NCBI RefSeq assembly: GCF_001044425.1
Contig: NZ_LFML01000150.1
Span: forward strand, 1 to 64,000
DNA length: 64,000 nt
DNA from: Streptomyces roseus
GTDB taxonomy: Bacteria > Actinomycetota > Actinomycetes > Streptomycetales > Streptomycetaceae
Reading direction: 5' to 3'
In this document: positions 1 through 8,204 of the stretch, piece by piece
Layout: the number at the start of each line of letters is the position of its first letter
How positions within the stretch are numbered: position 1 is the first letter of the stretch
Notes under the pieces: generated by a model
What the model was told of the DNA's origin: nothing
The model's input: only the letters and a program-made list of their open reading frames with translations
The model's database searches: none
Translations under genes and position numbers: made by a program

Positions 1-2
1 CC

Positions 3-1220
3 CCCGCCCCGCCCGCCTCGTCCGACCCGCCCGCGCCGGGTGCGGCGGCCTCCTCGCAGGCCGCGACGGCCCGCGGCTGGGCGCGCATCGCCCGGCGCGT
101 CGCCGACCGCCCATGGCGCCACCTGCTGGCCGGCCTGGCCTTCTTCGTCCTGCCGGCGCTCGCCGCGGCCCAGCTGTCCTTCGGGCAGCTCGACGGCGGC
201 GACAAGTCCCCGGGCACGGCCGGGCGTACCGCCTACGACCGGCTCGCGTCCGCGTTCGGCCCGGGCGTCAACGGACCGCTCCAGGTGACCGACACGCTGG
301 CGGAGCCCGCGTCCGGACCGGTGGATCCGGCCCTCACGGCCGTGGGCAGGGCGCTGGAGGACACCAGAGGCGTCGCCGCGGTCGGACCCGCCCAGCTGAG
401 CCGCGACGGCCGGACCGCGCGCTGGCAGGTCACCCCCACCACCGCGCCCGGAGATCCGGGCACCGCCGCCCTGGTGGACCGGCTGCGCGCCGACACCCTC
501 CCGGCCGTCACCAGGGACACCGGCCAGAAGGCCCACGTGGGCGGCGTCCCCGCGATCCAGCTGGACCTCAACGACCGGCTCGCGCAGCGCCTTCCCGCCG
601 TCATCGGGGTGGTCCTCGCCATCGCGGGGTTGCTCCTGCTGCTGGCCTTCCGTTCCCCGCTGGTCGCCGTGAAGGCGGCCGTGCTCAACCTCCTGTCGGT
701 GGCCGCCGCGTACGGTGTGCTCACCGCGCTGTTCCAGTGGGGCTGGGGAGCGGCGCCGCTCGGCCTCGGCGGCCAGGTGCCGATCCCCGGATACGTTCCG
801 CTGCTCATGTTCGCCGTCCTGTTCGGGCTCTCCATGGACTACGAGGTCTTCCTGCTGAGCGCCGTCCGCGAGGCATGGCTGGCGAGCGGCGACAACCGGG
901 ACGCGGTGGTCACCGGCCTGGCGAGGACCGGCAGGATCATCACCTCCGCCGCACTGATCATGGTGTGCGTCTTCCTCGGCTACCTCCTGTGGGACGACCC
1001 CGTCGTGAAGATGTTCGGGATCGGCCTCGCCACCGCGGTCGCGCTCGACGCCACGGTCGTCCGTGGCCTCCTGGTCCCCACCACGATGGTCCTGCTCGGC
1101 AAGGCCAACTGGTGGCTTCCGCAGTGGCTCGACCGGCTGCTGCCGCAGATCCACGTCGAAGGCGGCGAGCAGCACCCCGTCCGTACCTCCTCCGTCCCCG
1201 AACCCGTGAGGAACGCATGA
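3..1220 (+). CDS. MMPL-family (RND) membrane transporter, 5' truncated
   Basis: The reading frame is open from the left edge of the window, so the N-terminal half lies outside it. The visible 405 residues begin with a Pro/Ala-rich cytoplasmic linker, a membrane segment (RHLLAGLAFFVLPALAAA), an extracytoplasmic domain rich in ordered beta/alpha sequence, and then a bundle of about five hydrophobic helices containing the typical MMPL segment with LFGLSMDYEVFLLSAVRE. That is the C-terminal half of an MMPL/RND proton-driven exporter; mycobacterial relatives export cell-envelope lipids. The stop overlaps the next start (ATGA), so it is translationally coupled to the LmeA-like gene. The lipid-binding partner suggests an envelope lipid substrate; that is inference. 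Family call is firm, substrate unknown. Confidence 0.9.
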   Translation, partial: PAPPASSDPPAPGAAASSQAATARGWARIARRVADRPWRHLLAGLAFFVLPALAAAQLSFGQLDGGDKSPGTAGRTAYDRLASAFGPGVNGPLQVTDTLAEPASGPVDPALTAVGRALEDTRGVAAVGPAQLSRDGRTARWQVTPTTAPGDPGTAALVDRLRADTLPAVTRDTGQKAHVGGVPAIQLDLNDRLAQRLPAVIGVVLAIAGLLLLLAFRSPLVAVKAAVLNLLSVAAAYGVLTALFQWGWGAAPLGLGGQVPIPGYVPLLMFAVLFGLSMDYEVFLLSAVREAWLASGDNRDAVVTGLARTGRIITSAALIMVCVFLGYLLWDDPVVKMFGIGLATAVALDATVVRGLLVPTTMVLLGKANWWLPQWLDRLLPQIHVEGGEQHPVRTSSVPEPVRNA

Positions 1221-1981
1221 ACCACCGCACCGCCCAGGCCGGCGCCCGCGCGAAGACCGCCGTACGGGGGAGCGCCCCGCGCGGCACGGCCGCGCCCAGC
1301 CCGCCCAGCCCGCGCCGCATCCGGCGGTGGGTGTCGGCGGGAGCGTGCGCCCTGCTCGCAGGGCTCGTACTCGCCGACCGCGTGGCGGCCGGCGTCGCCG
1401 AGGACCGCATGGCCGACCGGATCGCCGCGCGGCAGAGCGCCCTGGTGGGGGCGCCGGACGTCTCCGTCGAGGGCTTCCCGTTCCTGTGGCACGCGGCGGC
1501 GGGCAGCTACCCGGAGGTGGAGGTCGACGGCCGGGCGCGCACACAGGACGGACTGCCCGTCACCGCCTCTCTGGACCTGCGGGACGTGTCCGGGACGGCG
1601 GGCGGCTACTCGGCGGCGAAGGCGCGGGGGGAGTTCAGGGTCCCGCTCGACGCGCTGGCCGCCAAGCGCGGTCCCGGTGTCCGGCTGACCGGGCGCGACG
1701 GGCGGCTGGAGATCGCCCGCTCCTTCATGGGAGTACCCCTGGTCGTGACCGCCGCCCTCAAGCTGACCGGTGACACCGTCACGCTCGCACCGGCGGCGGC
1801 CTCCTTGGCCGGGCGCCCCCTCGACCCGGCCAATCCGCGGATCGCGGCCGCGCTCAAGGCGGCGGAGCGCAAAATACCGGAGCTGCCGCTCGGCCTCGTC
1901 CCGTCCGGCATCTCGGTCGACGACAGCGCGGTGACGGTGCACGGCGAGGCGAGGAACGTCAGCCTGGCGGGCGGGTCCTGA
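1217..1981 (+). CDS. LmeA-like DUF2993 phospholipid-binding protein
   Basis: The 254-residue protein starts in the ATGA overlap with the MMPL gene. It has a basic Pro-rich N-terminus, one membrane anchor or signal segment (residues about 38-58), then a DUF2993-type domain: repeated amphipathic beta strands, the pattern 'FPFLWHAAAGSYPEVEVDG' near residues 85-105 and a closing 'ISVDDSAVTVHGEARN'. In mycobacteria LmeA, a DUF2993 protein, binds phosphatidylinositides and supports lipoglycan maturation. Streptomyces carry many paralogues of unknown role. Coupling to an MMPL transporter suggests it hands lipid to or from that exporter on the outer face of the membrane; this is inference. Confidence 0.82.
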   Translation: MNHRTAQAGARAKTAVRGSAPRGTAAPSPPSPRRIRRWVSAGACALLAGLVLADRVAAGVAEDRMADRIAARQSALVGAPDVSVEGFPFLWHAAAGSYPEVEVDGRARTQDGLPVTASLDLRDVSGTAGGYSAAKARGEFRVPLDALAAKRGPGVRLTGRDGRLEIARSFMGVPLVVTAALKLTGDTVTLAPAAASLAGRPLDPANPRIAAALKAAERKIPELPLGLVPSGISVDDSAVTVHGEARNVSLAGGS

Positions 1982-2092
1982 GCGAAGGGCGGGGCCGTGC
2001 CGGGCGCCCGCCGGTCAGCGGCCCTTCCTCTGGGCTTCGACGATGTCCCGCCGAACCGGCTTGACGGGCGCGGGGGTTGGACCGCGTTCCGC

Positions 2093-2680
2093 TCACCGGG
2101 ACGGGGGTGCGGTGGTGGCGCGCAGGCCCCCGAGCAGGGTGGCCAGGTAGCGGTGGGCGGTGTCGATCCGGCCGTCGGGAGCGCCGCCGTGGACGTCCAC
2201 GGCGTAGGCGAGGCCGCACATGAGCGGGACCAGATCGCCGGGGGCCAGGTCGGCGCGGACGGCCCCGGCCTCGCGAGCCCGGTCGAGCAGTACCCGGCCG
2301 GCCGACCACAGCGCCGTCTTGAGCTCCGTGGTGCGCGGCAGCGCGTCCTCGGCCGCGGCGGTGACCGGGGCCAGGGAGGCGTCGGTGACCTGCGCTTCGA
2401 CGGTGCGGGTCAGGAACACCTCCAGCGCATGCCACGGGTCGGGGTCGGTCAGCGCCCGCTCAGCGTGCGCGGTCAGGTCCTCCAGGCAGGGGGTGGCGAC
2501 GCTCTCCAGCAGCGCCTCGGGCGTGGCGAAGTGGCGGTACACGGTGCCCACGCCGAGTCCGGCGCGGCGGGCGACGTCGTTGAGCTGAAGGGCAGTTCCC
2601 TGATCGACCAGGTCGCGGGCCACGGCGATGATCCGCTCCCAGTTGCGGGCCGCGTCCTTGCGCAGGGGCGTCGTCGTCAT
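2093..2680 (-). CDS. TetR/AcrR-family transcriptional regulator
   Basis: A 195-residue protein with a TetR DNA-binding domain at residues about 12-60; the recognition helix region reads LNDVARRAGLGVGTVYRHF. The alpha-helical C-terminal domain resembles TetR proteins of the SACE_7040-like group. It is convergent with the LmeA/MMPL operon, so it is not cotranscribed with it, but drug- and lipid-exporter genes are often controlled by an adjacent TetR protein. The ligand cannot be read from the sequence. ATG start; the neighbouring divergent region is short (about 130 bp to the next minus-strand gene). Confidence 0.88.
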   Translation of the reverse strand: MTTTPLRKDAARNWERIIAVARDLVDQGTALQLNDVARRAGLGVGTVYRHFATPEALLESVATPCLEDLTAHAERALTDPDPWHALEVFLTRTVEAQVTDASLAPVTAAAEDALPRTTELKTALWSAGRVLLDRAREAGAVRADLAPGDLVPLMCGLAYAVDVHGGAPDGRIDTAHRYLATLLGGLRATTAPPSR

Positions 2681-2808
2681 GGGGACATGCTAACTGGATG
2701 GCTCATCCGCATGGTCGGGTGCGGTGCCAGGCGCCCCGGGCCCGCCATCGACGGTCGGCTGCCGCCCGGGGATGCCCGCGCCGGTGGTGCGGCGCGCCGG
2801 GCTCGCGG

Positions 2809-3285
2809 CTACCCGGGGTCCGAGGGGTCCGACGGTGCCGCGGACGGCGGGGTGTCCGTGGTGTCCGTGACGGGGGGAAGCCCCTGCATCTGCCGGTACT
2901 GGTCCATGATCGCCGTGATGGCCAGGAGGTGCTCCTTCTTCATGCCGGCCGCACGCATCGCAACGGAGCGCACCCCCGCCTGACGCAGGGCCTCCAAGGC
3001 GGCGGCCTCGTCGAGCACCGACTCGGCCACCTCGTCGTCGAAGAAGTAGGCGACGGACACCCCGAAGAAACGGGCGAGGGCGGCCAGCAGGTCCGGCGAG
3101 GGGTTGGAGCGCTTGCCCGTCCGCAGCTGCGACAGGTACACGCCGCCCGCCTTGATGTCGGGATTGGCCCGCTTCAGCTCTTCGGCCACTTCGGCGTTGG
3201 TCCAGTTCCTGCCCTGGGGGCGGACCGTCTTGAAAAGGTCGTCGAGACGCACTGCCAGTACGGGCCGGTCGTCAGTACGGGACAC
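2809..3285 (-). CDS. EspR-like helix-turn-helix regulator
   Basis: A 158-residue protein whose N-terminal 85 residues form an unusual HTH: LDDLFKTVRPQGR..., AEVAEEL, then VYLSQLRTGKRSNPSPD and LAALARFFGVSVAYFFDD. This order, followed by a helical dimerisation tail (DEAAALEALRQAGVRSVAMRAAGM), is the layout of mycobacterial EspR (Rv3849), a nucleoid-associated regulator, and of its actinobacterial relatives. The last 25 residues are Pro/Asp-rich and probably disordered. Upstream lies an AT-rich promoter region with two similar palindromes (at 3325 and 3406) that are good autoregulatory operator candidates. Family call is strong; target genes unknown. Confidence 0.82.
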   Translation of the reverse strand: MSRTDDRPVLAVRLDDLFKTVRPQGRNWTNAEVAEELKRANPDIKAGGVYLSQLRTGKRSNPSPDLLAALARFFGVSVAYFFDDEVAESVLDEAAALEALRQAGVRSVAMRAAGMKKEHLLAITAIMDQYRQMQGLPPVTDTTDTPPSAAPSDPSDPG

Positions 3286-3324
3286 TGCGCACCGTCTCCC
3301 CTCACCCCTGGGATCACCTTGGGG

Positions 3325-3341
3325 AATAGCTCACAGCTATT
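3325..3341. promoter_or_regulatory. Palindrome AATAGCTcacAGCTATT, likely operator
   Basis: A perfect inverted repeat with 7-bp arms and a 3-bp centre, 40 bp upstream of the EspR-like gene. On the minus strand it lies just downstream of a promoter-like TTGTCA and AATACA pair, so a bound protein would block transcription start. A second, imperfect copy lies at 3406. Confidence 0.5.
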
Positions 3342-3405
3342 TTGTATTTTTGCAGATTAGCGGCCAGTTGACAATCCGGCCCAAGTCGGCCACGGTGGAC
3401 CCGTC

Positions 3406-3422
3406 GATAGCTGGCAGCTAAC
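3406..3422. promoter_or_regulatory. Second copy of the palindrome, GATAGCTggcAGCTAAC
   Basis: It shares the core ATAGCTnnCAGCTA with the site at 3325, 81 bp away. Two copies in one short intergenic region support a specific binding site rather than chance. Confidence 0.45.
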
Positions 3423-3473
3423 TCTGCTTCACGGGGGTAGCCGAGTGGGTCGCCAGTCGTATCGAGCCGGTCC

Positions 3474-3504
3474 GGGCCGGCCCCCGGGGGATGGGGGCCG
3501 GCCC
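3474..3504. terminator. GC-rich hairpin downstream of the TetR gene
   Basis: A 12-bp perfect stem (GGGCCGGCCCCC pairing with 3493-3504) and a 7-nt loop, 22 bp beyond the stop of the minus-strand TetR gene at 3527. No U-tract, as usual in Streptomyces. Confidence 0.55.
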
Positions 3505-3526
3505 CGACCGCTGCCCGCCCCCGGTC

Positions 3527-4267
3527 TCAGGCCGTGTCTTCGCGGCCCGGCGTCCCCTCCAGGGGAACGACCAGTCCTATGCTCTCGGCCGCCACGGCGA
3601 TCGCGAAGTCGAAGTAGACCGACTCGTCCCGGACGCTGTCGTGGGTGCGGCTGAAGACCTGGAACACCAGCAGCCCGATCAGATTGCTCCACAGCACCAT
3701 GCCGCGTTCCACAAGGTCCGCGAACGGGGCATCGGGCGTGCCGCCGAAGAGCTGTACGGCCTCCGGCCGCAGCAGCGGCGGGCCCGGCACCGTACGCCGC
3801 GGCGGGGCGAGTTCGCCGGCCGCCAAGGCGGAACGCACGATGCCCGCCAGCACCGCGGGGGTGTGCGTGGCGGCCGGGACGGTGTCCTGCGGGGCGTGGT
3901 AGCCGGGGACGGGAGAGCCGTAGATCAGCGTGAATGCGGCCGAGTTGTCGAACGACCACGCTCGGAGGGCGCGCGTCACCGCGAGGAGCCGCGCCCCGGC
4001 CGAGGCGCCCGCGGCGCAGGCGTTCCGGTCGGCCTCCTCCATCGCGGCGCCGGATTCCTCGTACGCGTCGATCACGAGCGCGGTCAACAGGTCGTCCCGG
4101 TGCGGGAAGACGCCCTCCACCTCGGCGACGTCGAGAGCGCCGGCCAGGGCAACGGCCTCCAGGGACAGCCCTGCGGCGCCCGTTTCCAGGAGCAGTTGGC
4201 GCGCGGTGGCCTTGAGGGCGGCGTGCCGCGCGGTTTTCTCATCGCTGGCAAAGGGAGTGACATCCAT
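3527..4267 (-). CDS. TetR/AcrR-family regulator with WHG-type C-terminal domain
   Basis: The ATG chosen gives 246 residues starting MDVTPFASDEKTARHAALK; a longer upstream reading frame lacks typical sequence. Residues about 14-60 form a TetR HTH (GAAGLSLEAVALAGALDVAEVEGVFPHRDDLLTAL). The C-terminal half (RLLAVTRALRAWSFDNSAAFTLIYGSPVPGY) is the WHG-type ligand domain found in many actinobacterial TetR proteins. It lies 82 bp downstream of the nucleoside hydrolase on the same strand and may be cotranscribed with it. Ligand unknown. Confidence 0.85.
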   Translation of the reverse strand: MDVTPFASDEKTARHAALKATARQLLLETGAAGLSLEAVALAGALDVAEVEGVFPHRDDLLTALVIDAYEESGAAMEEADRNACAAGASAGARLLAVTRALRAWSFDNSAAFTLIYGSPVPGYHAPQDTVPAATHTPAVLAGIVRSALAAGELAPPRRTVPGPPLLRPEAVQLFGGTPDAPFADLVERGMVLWSNLIGLLVFQVFSRTHDSVRDESVYFDFAIAVAAESIGLVVPLEGTPGREDTA

Positions 4268-4349
4268 GTCCCGAACCGTACCCGCCGGTACCCGCCGATT
4301 GACCGGGTCCCTTGTCGGTTCCGGACGGCGGGTTCGAAGGGTCGGTGGC

Positions 4350-5297
4350 TCACGCGGACGGGCGGCCGCCGAGAGCCGCCACCGCGGCGACCATCCGGTC
4401 CCAGAACGCACCGGATTCCAGGGTGAGCGCCACCTGCGCGTTCACGGGTCTGCCCGTGTACCGGTGCAGATCCACGACGGTGGCGCCGCGCGTGTACCGG
4501 CCCTGTAGCTCCACGACCACGTTCGCGTCCACGCAGCGGACGATGTCCGGATCGAGCACCCGGGCGACCGCGACCGGATCGTGCAGCGGCGGGTCCTGGA
4601 ACCCCCACAGGGTGCGGTAGGTGGACCCGAAGAAGGTCAGCAGCTCCGCGCAGACCTGCCCCAGTTCGGTGCCCATGCGCTCGAAGCGGGCGACGACCGC
4701 CGGCGTGGCGAGGGCCTGGTGCGTGACGTTGAGCCCGCACATCGTGAGCGGTACGCCGCTGCGGAAGACGATGTCCGCGGCCTCGGGGTCGGTCCGGATG
4801 TTGAACTCGGCGGCGGGGGTGCGGTTGCCCCGCTCCGTCGAGCCGCCCATGAGGACGATCTCCCGGATGTGGCGGGTGGCATCGGGATGGCGGGTCAACA
4901 GCAGGGCGATGTTCGTCAGCGGCGCGGTCGGGACGAGGGTGACCGGCTCCGGATGCCGGGTCAGGATCCGGTACATGAGGTCCACGGCGTGCTCGGCGAC
5001 CGCGTCCACGGTGGGTTCGGGGAACCGCGGCCCGTCCAGGCCGGATGCGCCGTGCACGTCGTCCGCCACTTCCAGCGGCTGGACCAGCGGCCGGGCGCAG
5101 CCGGCCGCGATGGGCACACCCGTGATGCCCGCGACCGTGCAGACCCGGCGCGCGTTCAGGGTGGTCTTCGCGAGCGTCTGGTTGCCCGCGACCGTGGTGA
5201 TGGCCAGCAGGTCGACCGCGGGATCGCCCGCCGCGAGCATGATCGCGAGGGCGTCGTCGTGTCCGGGGTCGCAGTCGATGATGATCGGTACGGGCAC
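4350..5297 (-). CDS. Inosine-uridine preferring nucleoside hydrolase
   Basis: The 315-residue protein starts at a GTG (VPVPIIIDCDPG) with GGAG 5 nt upstream. The Ca2+-binding signature DCDPGHDDA is at residues 8-16, followed by VAGN, the NIRTDPEAA segment and HDPVAVA near residue 260, which together form the IUNH active site. It should cleave the N-glycosidic bond of ribonucleosides to free base and ribose, in purine/pyrimidine salvage, in the cytoplasm (no signal peptide). Length and motif order match the family. The gene is divergent from rnhA. Substrate preference between purines and pyrimidines cannot be read from these motifs. Confidence 0.93.
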   Translation of the reverse strand: MPVPIIIDCDPGHDDALAIMLAAGDPAVDLLAITTVAGNQTLAKTTLNARRVCTVAGITGVPIAAGCARPLVQPLEVADDVHGASGLDGPRFPEPTVDAVAEHAVDLMYRILTRHPEPVTLVPTAPLTNIALLLTRHPDATRHIREIVLMGGSTERGNRTPAAEFNIRTDPEAADIVFRSGVPLTMCGLNVTHQALATPAVVARFERMGTELGQVCAELLTFFGSTYRTLWGFQDPPLHDPVAVARVLDPDIVRCVDANVVVELQGRYTRGATVVDLHRYTGRPVNAQVALTLESGAFWDRMVAAVAALGGRPSA

Positions 5298-5405
5298 ACG
5301 CGCTCCTGCCGGACGGTGCTGACCCGGCCCATTGTGCCGCTCCGTCACCACGGTGGCCAGACGGGCCGAATGCGCGGCGCGGCGCCGGTGGTGCATGATC
5401 GGGGG

Positions 5406-6119
5406 ATGTCTGATCGCATCATTGCCGCCTGCGACGGCGCGGCCAAGGGCAACCCCGGACCGGCCGGTTGGGCGTGGGTCGTCGCCGACGCACAGGGCCG
5501 CCCCGAGCGCTGGGAGGCCGGCCCCCTGGGACGTGCCACCAACAACGTCGGTGAGCTCACCGCCCTCCAGCGGCTGCTGGAGACCCTGGCCCCGGGGACG
5601 GCCGTCGAGGTCCGCATGGACTCCCAGTACGCCATGAAGGCGGTGACCCAGTGGCTTCCGGCCTGGAAGCGCAACGGCTGGAAGACCGCGGCCGGCAAGC
5701 CCGTGGCCAATCGCGAGCTCGTCGAGCGGATCGACGCGCTGCTGGCCGAGCGCGACGTGGAATTCCGCTACGTTCCGGCCCACCGCGAGGACGGCGACCA
5801 CTTGAACGCGATCGCCGACCAGGCCGCCAGTGACGCGGCCGTCACCCAGCAGGCGGCCGGTACGGCGCTGGGCTCCGCGGAGATGCCCGTGCCCGCTCCC
5901 GCCCGTGCTTCCGCGTCGCGCGCGAAGTCCGGAGCCGGGTCGGCGGCCACCGGCGCAGCCACGGCCACGGCCAAGAAGTCCGCCCGCGGCCGGGCCTCGA
6001 TCAAGGCGAAGTTCCCCGGCAGCTGCCCGTGCGGGACCTCGTACGCCGCGGGCGACATGATCGCCAAGCTCGGCAACCGCTGGGGGCACCCGGGCTGCGG
6101 CGGCGCCGCGCAAGCGTAA
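5406..6119 (+). CDS. rnhA: Ribonuclease HI with C-terminal Cys/His tail
   Basis: The 237-residue protein starts MSDRIIAACDGAAKGNPGP. The RNase HI fold fills residues 1-145 with the catalytic set D10, E50, D72 and D138 and the flexible-loop H126; it should cut RNA in RNA:DNA hybrids. Residues about 146-200 are an Ala/Lys-rich linker. The last 35 residues hold C207, C209, H228 and C231 in a CxC...HxxC pattern that could bind zinc. Ordinary E. coli RNase HI ends near 155 residues, so the tail is an addition. Divergent from the nucleoside hydrolase. The catalytic assignment is firm, the zinc site is inferred. Confidence 0.93.
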   Translation: MSDRIIAACDGAAKGNPGPAGWAWVVADAQGRPERWEAGPLGRATNNVGELTALQRLLETLAPGTAVEVRMDSQYAMKAVTQWLPAWKRNGWKTAAGKPVANRELVERIDALLAERDVEFRYVPAHREDGDHLNAIADQAASDAAVTQQAAGTALGSAEMPVPAPARASASRAKSGAGSAATGAATATAKKSARGRASIKAKFPGSCPCGTSYAAGDMIAKLGNRWGHPGCGGAAQA

Positions 6120-6418
6120 AGGATTGCCCAAAACGCGCTGCCGCATGTGCTAAGCGGACGGCCGCCGGGTGCCTGTACTGCAGGAATGCAAACGTGAAAG
6201 GGCGAGCCCTCGAGGCCGTCGGCACATCCATCGGTGGTGGTTTTATCGCCCACGAATGGAAAAAACGCCCATATCGATGTCCGTGACGGAAGTCATCGTC
6301 ATTGCTTGCCGTGCGCGAGTTTGCACATAGTTGCCGATGTGAAACGTACCTGGCATGACACTCCCGCGCGCCCCTCCGGCCTCTCGACCGCCGCCGTCCG
6401 CGGCCCGGGGCGCCGCAG
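6120..6418. other. Intergenic region, no gene supported
   Basis: About 300 bp of lower-GC sequence between rnhA and the flavoprotein gene. It contains AT-rich patches (around 6238-6275 and 6300-6350) that probably include the promoter of the downstream gene. No frame has Streptomyces-like codon usage throughout. Confidence 0.5.
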
Positions 6419-7723
6419 ATGAAGACCGCGCCCGAGCGGCTGCGCGCCGGCCTGGCCGCCGGTGCGGCCGCCGTCACCCTGCTGTGGGCCGTACAGGTGC
6501 ATCCGTCCGCCCGTCCCGACGAGCTCATCGGGGCGGCCGCACACCTCACCGGTCTCCTCGCGGGCTACGGGATCCTCGCCATGCTCTTCCTGATGGCGCG
6601 CGTGCCCGCGGTCGAGCACGGAGTGGGGGCCGACCGCCTGGCCCGCTGGCACGCCTTCGGCGGCCGGTGGGTCCTGGTCCTGTGCGGTGCCCACGCGCTG
6701 TTCGCCCTCGTCGTGTACGCCCTGCGCGCCGGGACCGACCTGCTCGACGCCACGGGCGCGCTCCTGCGGTACCCGGCGGTCGCCGCCGCGTTCGCCGGAG
6801 CCGCCGTGCTGGCGGGCGTGGGCCTGTGTTCCGCCCGGGCCGTCCGCCGCCGCGTCTCCCAGGAGGCCTGGCGCGGCATCCACCTCTTCACCTACCTCGC
6901 CGCCGCGCTCGGCTTCGTCCACCAGCTCGCCGGTCCCGACGTCGCCGTCACCGCCTTCACCGCCTGGTTCTGGGCCCTGCTGCACACCGTGGTCGGCGTA
7001 CTGCTCGTCTGGTACCGCGGGATCGTCCCGGCCCGCCAGGCCCTGCGGCACGGGCTGCGTGTCGCCACCGTCGAACCCGAAGGCCCCGGCGTGGTCTCCG
7101 TCACCATCCAGGGCGGCCGCCTGCGCGAACTCCGCGCCGAGCCGGGGCAGTTCTTCCGCTGGCGATTCCTGACCCGCGGCCTGTGGCACACCGCCCTGCC
7201 GTTCTCGCTCTCGGCGCCCGCCCGCGACGACCACCTCCGCATCACCGTGAAGGCGCTCGGCAGGCATTCGCGGCGCGTGCGCGGACTGCGGCCCGGCACC
7301 CGGGTCCTCGCCACCGGCCCGTTCGGTGCCCTCACCGAACGGCGGCGCACCCGGTCCAAGGTGTTGCTGATCGCCGGTGGCATCGGGATCACCCCCATGC
7401 GCGCGCTCTTCGAGTCGCTGCCCGCGGGCCCCGGCGACCTGACCCTGCTCTACCGGGCGGGTGACGCCGGCCAGCTGGTCCTGCGCGACGAGCTGGAGGC
7501 CATCGCGGCAGAGCGCCAGGCGGCCCTGCACTACCTGGTGGGGCGCTCCGACGCCGCGTACGACCCGCTCGCGCCCCAGGCGCTGCGCGCCCTCGTGCCC
7601 GACCTGTCCGACCGCGACGTCTACCTCTGCGGACCGCCCGGCATGGCCGACGCCACCACGGCGGCTCTGCTCAGGGCGGGCGTCCCCGCGGAGAGCATCC
7701 ATACGGAGTGCTTCACCTACTGA
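6419..7723 (+). CDS. Ferric-reductase-like membrane flavoprotein (ferredoxin reductase-type)
   Basis: 434 residues. The N-terminal half has about six membrane helices with several His (RWHAFGGRW, VLCGAHALFAL, WRGIHLFTYLAAALGFVHQL) arranged as in ferric reductase/NOX-type haem-binding domains. From about residue 215 a ferredoxin-NADP+ reductase module follows: LPFSLSAP (FAD), LLIAGGIGITPMRALFE (NAD(P)H ribose/pyrophosphate) and VYLCGPPGMADA (nicotinamide). It should pass electrons from cytoplasmic NAD(P)H via FAD and haem across the membrane; ferric iron or another acceptor is possible. The start ATG follows CCGCAG with only a weak ribosome site. A small membrane protein gene follows 101 bp downstream. 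Confidence 0.87.
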   Translation: MKTAPERLRAGLAAGAAAVTLLWAVQVHPSARPDELIGAAAHLTGLLAGYGILAMLFLMARVPAVEHGVGADRLARWHAFGGRWVLVLCGAHALFALVVYALRAGTDLLDATGALLRYPAVAAAFAGAAVLAGVGLCSARAVRRRVSQEAWRGIHLFTYLAAALGFVHQLAGPDVAVTAFTAWFWALLHTVVGVLLVWYRGIVPARQALRHGLRVATVEPEGPGVVSVTIQGGRLRELRAEPGQFFRWRFLTRGLWHTALPFSLSAPARDDHLRITVKALGRHSRRVRGLRPGTRVLATGPFGALTERRRTRSKVLLIAGGIGITPMRALFESLPAGPGDLTLLYRAGDAGQLVLRDELEAIAAERQAALHYLVGRSDAAYDPLAPQALRALVPDLSDRDVYLCGPPGMADATTAALLRAGVPAESIHTECFTY

Positions 7724-7824
7724 GCCGACCGCACCCGCCGGACCCACTGCCCGACCGGACCGACTGCCCGACCGGACCCGCCGACCGGCCGGACCCATTG
7801 GACCCCCGAGGAACCCGACCCGCC
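7724..7824 (+). repeat. Low-complexity CCGACCGGACC-type repeat
   Basis: The short gap after the flavoprotein gene consists of degenerate copies of a CGACCGGACC-like unit (about 10-14 bp period). It probably arose by slippage; no function is apparent. Confidence 0.5.
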
Positions 7825-8046
7825 ATGAACCGGTACCCCGTAACCCAGGAGCCCGTCCGCCAGGGCGAGGCCGCCCCGTCCCCGCGGCCCCGCCGGGCCG
7901 CCCGGCACCGCAAGGGCCCGCGTTCGCGATGGCTCGTCGCCGGGCTCGCCCTGGCCAGCGTGCTGTCCGCCACGGTCATCACGGCCACCGTCGACCCGTC
8001 CGCGCCCGCCGCGGTCCAGAAGCCGGACCCGCGGCCCGCGCGCTGA
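7825..8046 (+). CDS. Small single-span membrane protein, unknown function
   Basis: 73 residues beginning MNRYPVTQEP. A basic Arg/Pro-rich N-terminus (residues 15-38) is followed by one hydrophobic segment, WLVAGLALASVLSATVITATV (residues about 38-58), and a short Pro-rich outside tail. It reads like an N-in anchor peptide. Codon usage is Streptomyces-like. In many actinobacteria a ferric-reductase-like gene is followed by an FMN-binding protein; this short product has no such domain and might be a stripped-down remnant. I do not recognise it. Confidence 0.5.
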   Translation: MNRYPVTQEPVRQGEAAPSPRPRRAARHRKGPRSRWLVAGLALASVLSATVITATVDPSAPAAVQKPDPRPAR

Positions 8047-8168
8047 CCGGTTGCCCGGCACACGGCAACGCCCGCCGCCGCGCCCAGCTGCTTCCGCCCT
8101 ACGCCACCACGATCGAGGCGGGCGCGAGCCCACCCGTACCTCCCCGAGATGGGGGCGGACCGCACTGG

Positions 8169-8186
8169 TTTGCATAGCCATGCGTT
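8169..8186. promoter_or_regulatory. ARG-box-like operator upstream of argG
   Basis: TGCAT-AGCC-ATGCG (8171-8184) is a near-perfect inverted repeat of the TGCATnnnnATGCA form used by streptomycete ArgR. A further half site, ATGCAT, lies at 8190-8195, immediately before the argG start. This fits arginine-dependent repression of argG. Confidence 0.6.
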
Positions 8187-8204
8187 TAGATGCATACTCT
8201 TCCC

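Noticed and set aside
6299..7798. A 499-codon minus-strand frame opposite the ferric-reductase-like gene.
   Set aside because: No motifs, Gly/Glu/Arg-rich composition, fully antisense to a gene with complete FAD and NAD(P)H motifs.
7825..8046. FMN-binding protein expected after a ferric-reductase-like gene.
   Set aside because: The product is too short and has no FMN-binding domain; it is listed only as a small membrane protein.
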